DNA of 6,194 nt, taken from assembly GCA_031257725.1 (NCBI GenBank), contig JAIROD010000470.1, forward strand, positions 1 to 6,194. The letters are read 5' to 3'. This DNA comes from Planctomycetaceae bacterium (GTDB lineage: Bacteria; Planctomycetota; Planctomycetia; Pirellulales; Thermoguttaceae). Below, piece by piece: positions 1 to 4,778 of this stretch; within the stretch, counting starts at the first letter, position 1, and each line of letters begins with the position of its first letter. The translations under genes and the position numbers were made by a program. Below the pieces are notes generated by a model. The model searched no databases and was not told the DNA's origin. It saw only the letters and a program-made list of their open reading frames with translations.

Positions 1-96
1 ATAAAATGACGTGTCATATAAAATTGCCCTTTCCTAAAAAATATTCAGAAAAATTAATCCTTATTAATCGTAATTATTCAGTAGATTGGTCATTCG

Positions 97-209
97 ATGG
101 TAGGCAAACACCAAGTCCGGCCGTCCACAGGGGCAAGTTGCCTATCGGCAATGCAACAGCGGGTGAAAACTCTTCGGCGAAGGGGGGTATGCTCGTCCCT
201 AACGGGACA
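97..209. other. GC-rich hairpin-dense island, possible structured RNA or decayed element
   Basis: This island is visibly richer in G and C than the AT-rich DNA on both sides and packs several small hairpins. These are a TTGCC/GGCAA stem with a TATC loop at 138-151, a CTCTTC/GAAGGG stem (one G-T pair) around GGC at 170-184, and GTCCC/GGGAC around TAAC at 195-208. An open frame runs through it from 6 to 218 (70 codons), but its composition changes abruptly at the island border and the product resembles nothing I know, so I do not call it a gene. The dense stems around short loops suggest a folded RNA or the remnant of a mobile element. I cannot assign a family or a strand. The last hairpin has an A-run after it on the plus strand and no U-tract on either side in the right place, so it is not a standard terminator. 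Confidence 0.25.
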
Positions 210-262
210 AAAAACTGAGCTATTCACCGCTGCCAAATAGTAATTAAAGTTTAACACACTCG

Positions 263-380
263 CTTTCAAGTTTAAAGCAGGTGATTTAAAGTTCAGAGCT
301 GCGACCAGAATGTTGCAATATCAATCCGACAACCTTCCGGTTGCGGCTCTGAAGTTCAAAGCGTCTGCTTTTGAGTTGCC
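263..380. repeat. Long imperfect inverted repeat
   Basis: The arms are 263-306 and 339-380, with a loop of about 32 bases. The inner 22 bases (285-306 against 339-360) agree at 18 positions as reverse complements, and two of the four differences still allow G-T pairs. The outer part is more degenerate but keeps the match around GTCTGCTTTTGAG at 363-375. Short reverse-complementary patches (ATTCACCG near 224, CGGTGAAT near 393) lie just outside, so the fold may extend to roughly 219-400. There is no coding sequence inside. It looks like a non-autonomous repeat or a structured transcript; function unknown. Confidence 0.5.
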
Positions 381-628
381 GCTATTCAATAACGGTGAAT
401 GTTTCTTTTTCTGTCCCGTAGGAACAACATCTTGGGGGAATTATGTGCCAACCACAAATTATTCAACAAAAAATTCAACAACTTAACAAAATTCCGAAAA
501 ATACCACAATAAATTAGTTGCAAAAAACATGAGAGATATGCGTAAACTCTTAATATACAAGAAAATTCGAAGATTATAGCGGTATTACGTATTTAGGTGT
601 ATATGGGATTATTAGAAATTCCCGTTAA
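381..628. other. Gene-free AT-rich stretch
   Basis: I see no convincing gene here. It begins with a dispersed 15-mer (401-415) and a degenerate GTCCC-GTA-GGAAC dyad (413-425). A 24-codon frame at 443-517 (glutamine- and asparagine-rich) follows a GGGGG run at Shine-Dalgarno distance, but it overlaps the repeat remnants and is too short to defend. The rest (518-628) is AT-rich sequence downstream of the minus-strand gene. No strong intrinsic terminator for that gene is visible. Confidence 0.4.
401..415. repeat. Dispersed 15-mer repeat, copy 1
   Basis: GTTTCTTTTTCTGTC occurs here and again, identical, at 2255-2269. A shorter relative (AATGTTTCTTT) is shared by 398-408 and 2118-2128. Here it runs into a GTCCC-GTA-GGAAC dyad, related to the perfect GTCCC-TAAC-GGGAC hairpin at 195-208. 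The three sites probably belong to one family of intergenic repeats. Confidence 0.45.
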
Positions 629-1951
629 CTATTTAACATGATATCGCGAGTTAAAAATGCGGGGATCGAAAGGGTCTTTGTTTTGGGAAAAATCATCAGT
701 TGGCGGTAAATCCAAAGAGGTTGATGTTGTTAAATTGGATGAATTAGATGGATTAGATAGAAAATCAGAACTATTCAAGCGAGTTGCCATGTAATTTGAC
801 GGAAGAGCCGAAAATGTTCCCGCCGGAATAGAATCTGAATTGGATGGAACTAAAAATGCGGTTGGAGTTTCCGGCTGATTTGTTTTCGAGACCGGATGAT
901 TAACAATCATCGCCTCACGAAGTGCCGGAGGTAAAACTTCTCCCTTCAGCGGTAATTCCGATTCCTTTTTGTCCGTCTGAACATCATCATTCTTGTGAGC
1001 GGCAATTTGTGAACGGTATTCCGTCGGCAATTCCTTAGCCGCCAACCGAACCCATTGGACAATATTATTATATTGTGTCGATTCAACACTAAACGCCGCT
1101 TTCGCCCCGCCATGATAACTGACCAGAACCGAAAGTAATTGGCTTTCCGCCGGATAATCCAAATCAATCCATTGAAGAACAGAACGAAGATTACGGTAAG
1201 TGGTATTACCAAGCGTATGGCTGGGAATACTGAGCTTAAACTGATTTTCACTGACCGAACCATGACAATCAGCCGCAGCACAACGTGAAATAAGTACCGG
1301 TTGAACCTTTTTCGCAAAAGAATCGACAATTGGTTTCGGGATTCCGTTGACCCAGCGGGTGATCCCGGTATCACCCGATTCGCCCGAAGACGAAGCCAAC
1401 ACCGTTCGAATATTCGATAAACCATTCGGCAATCTCGTTTCCGAATCATGCAACATCTCCAAACGTTTTCGGATGACATCGGCTAATAGAGAATTGGGTG
1501 CGGTTTGTAATGCCCGTTGGTATTCGGCAATACCTTGTTGCTGCAATTTGTTGTTCAAACACCATTCCGCTAACTTGATTAAGTCATTACAATCCTTACT
1601 ATTAACAGTTCCTCTTTTGTAGTGATAAACATCTTCGCGTGTCGTGCCGACAAATTCCACATTGGCAACCGGAACCGACATGGTACCGAAATTGGTTTTG
1701 AGCAGATACTGCTTTCCGTCATTGGCCGCCGTTCCTTCTGTCAGAAAACCGGTTCGCAGTAAATAAAACCGCGACGTATTCTCCTGATTGGCAGGAATTG
1801 CTGTTGACCATTCGCCGTTGCTTCCCTGTGACCGATAACCGTTCCAGCCCAAATCTTGAGCATGAAGAAACGGCATAACAAACACGAAAACACCCCAATA
1901 AATAAGAAATTGGGTTTTTCTGTATAAAACAACCGGCAAGTTTGGCATCAT
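629..1951 (-). CDS. Exported TPR-like protein with a C-x4-CH (putative haem-binding) motif
   Basis: The product is 440 residues from the ATG at 1951. A TTG three codons upstream (1960) is possible but overlaps the likely ribosome-binding region. Residues 1-32 form a signal peptide: basic YRK, hydrophobic FLIYWGVFVFVMPF, likely cleavage after LHA. Next comes a beta-rich segment (about 60-105) containing SVPVANVEFVG, then one TPR-like helix pair (about 121-153, with AEWCLNN and AEYQRAL). Residues 224-230 read CAAADCH, a C-x4-CH motif that resembles a c-type haem attachment site but has four rather than the usual two spacer residues. A conserved-looking region follows (LQWIDLDYPAESQLL, then SYHGGAK, then YNNIVQWV). 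The last 110 or so residues are a Ser/Thr/Pro/Asn-rich tail with no visible domain. From memory, planctomycetes encode many proteins of this layout, still annotated hypothetical. I infer a periplasmic or surface location. Haem binding is unproven, and the two cysteines could instead form a disulphide. It is transcribed away from the kinase gene. Confidence 0.85.
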   Translation of the reverse strand: MMPNLPVVLYRKTQFLIYWGVFVFVMPFLHAQDLGWNGYRSQGSNGEWSTAIPANQENTSRFYLLRTGFLTEGTAANDGKQYLLKTNFGTMSVPVANVEFVGTTREDVYHYKRGTVNSKDCNDLIKLAEWCLNNKLQQQGIAEYQRALQTAPNSLLADVIRKRLEMLHDSETRLPNGLSNIRTVLASSSGESGDTGITRWVNGIPKPIVDSFAKKVQPVLISRCAAADCHGSVSENQFKLSIPSHTLGNTTYRNLRSVLQWIDLDYPAESQLLSVLVSYHGGAKAAFSVESTQYNNIVQWVRLAAKELPTEYRSQIAAHKNDDVQTDKKESELPLKGEVLPPALREAMIVNHPVSKTNQPETPTAFLVPSNSDSIPAGTFSALPSNYMATRLNSSDFLSNPSNSSNLTTSTSLDLPPTDDFSQNKDPFDPRIFNSRYHVK

Positions 1952-1990
1952 TTTACTCAACTCAATATTTCAATTTAATCACGCAACAGA

Positions 1991-2016
1991 ACCGTCTGAA
2001 TACTTCTTCAGGCGGT
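1991..2016 (-). promoter_or_regulatory. Hairpin at the 5' end of the leader of the minus-strand gene
   Basis: ACCGTCTGAA (1991-2000) pairs with TTCAGGCGGT (2007-2016), giving ten base pairs with one G-T wobble and a six-base loop TACTTC. It lies 39-65 bases upstream of the ATG at 1951, at or just downstream of the expected transcription start, so it could cap the mRNA 5' end and affect stability, or act as a protein-binding dyad. There is no U-tract in place for termination. Confidence 0.4.
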
Positions 2017-2026
2017 GAATATTCAC
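2015..2026. promoter_or_regulatory. Perfect 12-base palindrome, candidate operator
   Basis: GTGAATATTCAC is a perfect palindrome whose centre AATATT is the best -10 candidate for the minus-strand gene. A protein bound here would block that promoter. The binding protein is unknown, and a chance palindrome in AT-rich DNA remains possible. Confidence 0.35.
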
Positions 2027-2047
2027 AAAAAACATCCCTCATGTCAA
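2018..2047 (-). promoter_or_regulatory. Candidate sigma70-type promoter of the minus-strand gene
   Basis: Read on the minus strand, a perfect TTGACA -35 box (2047-2042) is followed, 18 bases later, by AATATT (2023-2018), which matches four of six positions of TATAAT. Transcription would start near 2011, about 60 bases before the ATG at 1951. The -35 match is exact; the -10 match is modest. Confidence 0.45.
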
Positions 2048-2099
2048 GAGCAGTTTTGAATATTCGTTGACTGGCAACCGAAAATAATAACTTTGGTAG

Positions 2100-2146
2100 A
2101 ACGATTCAGTCGTGGTAAATGTTTCTTTGTAACGATTCAGTCGTGG
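2100..2146. repeat. Two 16-base direct repeats spaced 31 bases, each with a dyad
   Basis: AACGATTCAGTCGTGG occurs at 2100-2115 and 2131-2146. The start-to-start distance of 31 bases is about three turns of B-DNA, so both copies would face the same side of the helix. Each contains ACGA-TTCAG-TCGT, a small inverted repeat. They lie between two divergent genes, about 55 bases upstream of the minus-strand -35 box and 300 bases upstream of the kinase ATG. They could be paired regulator sites, or 1.5 copies of a 31-base tandem repeat (the segment between them, TAAATGTTTCTTTGT, resembles 396-408). Confidence 0.45.
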
Positions 2147-2157
2147 CGGTTAGTGTA

Positions 2158-2193
2158 TTGGACAACCCCTTTTAATTGATAGGGGTTGTCCGA
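2158..2193. repeat. Perfect 11-bp stem-loop between divergent genes
   Basis: GGACAACCCCT (2160-2170) and AGGGGTTGTCC (2181-2191) are exact reverse complements around a ten-base AT-rich loop. Two further outer pairs (one of them G-T) extend the stem to 2158-2193. The plus strand continues with an A-run and the minus strand has no U-tract after the stem, so it is not a canonical terminator. Both neighbouring genes are transcribed away from it, which also leaves nothing to terminate. It may be a DNA-level dyad or part of a small non-autonomous repeat. Confidence 0.5.
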
Positions 2194-2254
2194 AAAAATG
2201 GATCGCTCCTCAATTTCAATTCATCAAACATAAAATGCACAACTGAATAGTTAC

Positions 2255-2269
2255 GTTTCTTTTTCTGTC
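2255..2269. repeat. Dispersed 15-mer repeat, copy 2
   Basis: GTTTCTTTTTCTGTC is identical to 401-415. In both places an ATTCA/TGAAT-type word and a GTC-type dyad lie nearby (here GTCGGCGAC at 2267-2275), so the similarity extends loosely beyond the 15-mer. Confidence 0.45.
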
Positions 2270-2430
2270 GGCGACATTCTTTCAATTATTCACGGTCAAG
2301 GGGATTGAAAATTACACAAAGATAGAGAAAATAGTATTTTGTTCCTCTGTTTCCTGCTTTTGAATTTGCCGGAAGACTATTTTGGGGAAACGAATTTTTA
2401 CTTCACCGTTTAGTTCAACGTACCATATTT

Positions 2431-2440
2431 AATATTGAGT
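2431..2440 (+). promoter_or_regulatory. AATATTGAGT leader box before the kinase ATG
   Basis: AATATTGAGT ends seven bases before the ATG at 2448. The same ten bases occur on the minus strand at 1969-1960, eight bases before the ATG at 1951. The GAG core is a weak Shine-Dalgarno match. The matching position in both divergent genes supports both chosen starts, in particular ATG 1951 over TTG 1960. Confidence 0.4.
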
Positions 2441-2447
2441 CTATTTT

Positions 2448-4151
2448 ATGGATATTCCGGTTTTTAGTTTATTTGGTTTGATTTTTCAATGGGATATTAC
2501 GGTCATTCTAATACCGGCGGTCTTGGGGATGACGGCAATGACGGTTTGGCTTTGGCAAAAACAATTTCGCTTCACGCCCTTGATCGGAATTTGGTTGTTG
2601 TTCCTGCTAATCCTGTCCATAGGACTTTGGCAAGTTTACAACCAAGAATCCGGTGAGATTGTGAAAAATACGTTGAGTGATACGGAATGGAACCAAATGA
2701 TGCAAAAAATTCGTTGGGGAGCATTGCTGTCCCTGATTTTACTCCTCACTCTTTACATGTCGGCAGTCTATTTCATTGCCGTTTTATATCACTCCGTTAA
2801 ACATCTTACCGAAACGAATCGTGAACTGATCAACGCTAAAAAATCAGCCGATATTGCCGCCAAAGTTAAAAATGATTTTCTGGCAAATATGAACCACGAC
2901 ATCCGCACTCCAATGAATGCGGTTATCGGATTTACCGATATTTTCACACAACGCGCTTTGCAAAGCGGTTATGTTGAAGAATGGGAAGGATTTAATGGAA
3001 TTTTGGAAATCATTCAAAAAAACAGCCAAGATTTATTAACAATCATCAATGATTTTCTTGATTTTTCACAAATCGAAGCCAACTTACTTCAAATCGAATC
3101 GGTTCCCATGTCCGTCAAACAATTGATTGACGAAATCCAACAACGGGAATTGCCTAAAACGGAGGAGAAAAATTTGAAATTTTCTGTTCGATACCATGAA
3201 CCTTTTCCTGAATTGATTTTGGGTGATCCTGTCCGGTTGCGGCAAATTATCCTCAATCTGACCGATAACGCCGTTAAATTTACGTCAAAAGGAAAAATAG
3301 AAATCCATTGTGAAATGTTAAAAAATTCCGGTTCGGAATCCCCAACCAAATCGCATAAAATCAAAATCAATGGACAACAGACCTGTCCCGAAGCAACAAT
3401 ATTGAAAATCAATGTTTTGGACACCGGTATCGGAATTTCACCGGAACAGATGGAATATCTTTTCCAACCTTTTGCGGTGGATCATTCCTTAACACGTGAA
3501 TTTGGCGGGACTGGTTTGGGGTTAAGTATTGCCAAACGTTTGGCGCAATTGATGGACGGCAATATTTCGGTGAAAAGTGAGCCGAATGTCGGCAGTGTTT
3601 TTACGTTGATGTTGCATGTTTATTTGCCGTCGAAACAGGAATCGGCAACCATTATCGAAAAGAATTTTATTAAAAATTCCATTGACGGTTCACCTTCCGG
3701 CTCTGATTCGGATACTCACAAACCGGTCAATGCCGACCTACCGGAATCGGAGTCTGGTCAACAGCCGCAACAACCGCTGAAAAATATTCGGATTCTTCTT
3801 GTGGAAGACATGCAAATCAATCAACTGGTTATTTCAACGCAACTCCGCAATGCCGGTGCGGAGGTTGAAGTTGTCGGTAACGGAGAATTGGGAATACAAA
3901 AAATAACTCAGGATACAGAGAATGGTCTTTTTTTCGATGTTGTCCTGATGGATATGCAGATGCCGGTTAAAGACGGGTATGAGGCAACTGCCCAACTCCG
4001 ATCACAAGGTTACAATCGTCCGATTATTGCCGTTACCGCGCATGCCTTAACCGGAGACCGTGAAAAAACAATCGAAGCCGGTTGCAACGATTACATCTCT
4101 AAACCTGTTGAAAGAAAAATCTTAATTGAAACTATTAAAAAGTATCTGTAA
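2448..4151 (+). CDS. Membrane-bound hybrid sensor histidine kinase with C-terminal receiver
   Basis: The 567-residue product senses an unknown signal and passes phosphate from a histidine to its own aspartate. Three membrane helices lie at about 15-36, 43-63 and 91-113. The positively charged loop QKQFRF fits a cytoplasmic side, leaving only a short extracytoplasmic loop (about 62-90), so there is no recognisable PAS, HAMP or large ligand-binding domain. After a helical linker, the HisKA domain has its H-box at 143-161 with phospho-acceptor His150 in H-D-x-x-T. The ATPase domain shows an N-box (Asn270, Asn274), G1 box DTGIGI (325-330), F-box and G2 box GGTGLGL (353-359). A polar insert (about 291-316) precedes G1. 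A Ser/Asp/Gln-rich linker (about 395-443) leads to the receiver (446-567), which has Glu453/Asp454, phospho-acceptor Asp502 in VLMDMQMP, Thr530 and Lys552. All catalytic residues are present. There is no Hpt or output domain and no response-regulator gene in the window, so the partner must be encoded elsewhere. The upstream gene diverges, so this gene is probably monocistronic here. Confidence 0.96.
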   Translation: MDIPVFSLFGLIFQWDITVILIPAVLGMTAMTVWLWQKQFRFTPLIGIWLLFLLILSIGLWQVYNQESGEIVKNTLSDTEWNQMMQKIRWGALLSLILLLTLYMSAVYFIAVLYHSVKHLTETNRELINAKKSADIAAKVKNDFLANMNHDIRTPMNAVIGFTDIFTQRALQSGYVEEWEGFNGILEIIQKNSQDLLTIINDFLDFSQIEANLLQIESVPMSVKQLIDEIQQRELPKTEEKNLKFSVRYHEPFPELILGDPVRLRQIILNLTDNAVKFTSKGKIEIHCEMLKNSGSESPTKSHKIKINGQQTCPEATILKINVLDTGIGISPEQMEYLFQPFAVDHSLTREFGGTGLGLSIAKRLAQLMDGNISVKSEPNVGSVFTLMLHVYLPSKQESATIIEKNFIKNSIDGSPSGSDSDTHKPVNADLPESESGQQPQQPLKNIRILLVEDMQINQLVISTQLRNAGAEVEVVGNGELGIQKITQDTENGLFFDVVLMDMQMPVKDGYEATAQLRSQGYNRPIIAVTAHALTGDREKTIEAGCNDYISKPVERKILIETIKKYL

Positions 4152-4175
4152 CTATCCCGCACCCTTAGCGAATTA

Positions 4176-4302
4176 GTAACTGTCTATTTTGTTTTAATTT
4201 TTTAAACACGAAACACACGAAATTTCACGAAAAGGATTTTATGTAATTTTTAGTGTGTTTTGTGAAATTTAGTGTGTTTCGTGTTTAAAATAGTACAGTT
4301 AC
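4176..4302. repeat. Long inverted repeat downstream of the kinase gene
   Basis: Arms 4201-4233 and 4258-4289 pair over about 32 bases with one mismatch and one bulged base. An outer pair, GTAACTGTCTATTTT (4176-4190) and AAAATAGTACAGTTAC (4287-4302), also matches apart from one inserted base; an AT-rich segment at 4191-4200 has no partner. The interior holds a direct repeat of TTTAGTGTGTTT (4249-4260, 4269-4280, with one base offset). It starts 24 bases after the kinase stop. The fold could stop transcription of the kinase gene or protect its mRNA 3' end, but the element resembles the CACGAAA-type intergenic repeats seen in multiple copies in other genomes. It encodes no protein. Confidence 0.7.
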
Positions 4303-4304
4303 AC

Positions 4305-4606
4305 GGGAATCTCTCATCATTCAGAAATTTACCGCAAGTTAACGGCGTGGGCTTGCCCCGCGTTGTTCGACTTAACCCTAAAACACGGGGTAAACCCCGT
4401 CGTTAACTATTAACTATCAACTATTGGGAATCTCTCATCATTCAGCATTTACCGAAAGTTAACGGCGTGGGCTTGCCCCGCGTTGTTCGACTTAACCCTA
4501 AAACACGGGGTAAACTCCGTCGTTAACTATTAACTATCAACTATTGGGAATCTCTCCTCATTCAGCATTTACCGCAAGTTAACGGTGTGGGCTTGCCGTG
4601 CGTTTT
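4305..4606. repeat. Tandem repeat, 120-121 base unit, about 2.5 copies
   Basis: Copies start at 4305, 4426 and 4546 with GGGAATCTCTC; the third stops matching near 4606. Copy 1 has one extra base. Copies 1 and 2 are nearly identical, differing at a handful of positions. Each full unit contains a perfect or near-perfect hairpin (ACGGGGT-AA-ACCCCGT at 4385-4400; one mismatch in copy 2), an outer pairing of GTTAACGGCGTGGG (4338-4351) with CCCCGTCGTTAAC (4395-4407), and a run of three heptamers (TAACTAT, TAACTAT, CAACTAT) before the next unit. No reading frame crosses it convincingly. This is not a CRISPR: the whole unit repeats and there are no variable spacers. It looks like a tandemly amplified REP/MITE-like element. 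Confidence 0.8.
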
Positions 4607-4668
4607 TGAGAAGACAAAATGGATTTTACGGCGATTTCAACACGATTTTTGTCGATACTAAACCGATA

Positions 4669-4693
4669 GTAATACAGTAAATCCCTGTATTAC
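4669..4693. promoter_or_regulatory. Perfect 9-bp stem-loop upstream of the surface-protein gene
   Basis: GTAATACAG and CTGTATTAC are exact reverse complements around the loop TAAATCC, 85 bases before the ATG at 4779. No U-tract follows, so it is not a terminator. An operator or a leader hairpin is possible. I cannot place a convincing promoter: TTGTCG near 4650 and AT-rich words near 4703 are only weak candidates. Confidence 0.3.
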
Positions 4694-4778
4694 AAGGGTA
4701 AGAATATAAAATGAAATAGTTCGGTAAATTTTAACGGCTGCCGAATGTTTTCCATGTTCATCTAACTATTGGAATTCT

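Noticed and set aside
6..218. 70-codon open frame on the plus strand
   Set aside because: Composition shifts abruptly at the GC-rich island, there is no recognisable domain and no ribosome-binding site, and it ends within a repeat-type hairpin.
946..1479. 177-codon minus-strand frame inside the exported-protein gene
   Set aside because: It is an arginine-rich out-of-frame shadow of the 629-1951 gene with no domain of its own.
1991..2016. Resemblance of ACCGTCTGAA/TTCAGGCGGT to the Neisseria DNA uptake sequence arranged as an inverted repeat
   Set aside because: Only one imperfect pair is present, and the coding content is planctomycetal rather than neisserial; chance is the simpler explanation.
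2067..2087. Plus-strand promoter TTGACT with TAACTT for the kinase gene
   Set aside because: The spacer is only 15 bases, the -10 match is poor and the site is over 350 bases from the ATG; I could not place a convincing kinase promoter.
3089..3424. 111-codon minus-strand frame opposite the kinase
   Set aside because: It lies entirely antisense to the well-supported ATPase domain of the kinase and shows no recognisable feature.
4176..4302. Insertion sequence
   Set aside because: The inverted arms enclose only about 25 bases and no transposase; at most a non-autonomous element.
4305..4606. CRISPR array
   Set aside because: The repeated unit is 120 bases and repeats end to end without unique spacers, and no cas gene is present.
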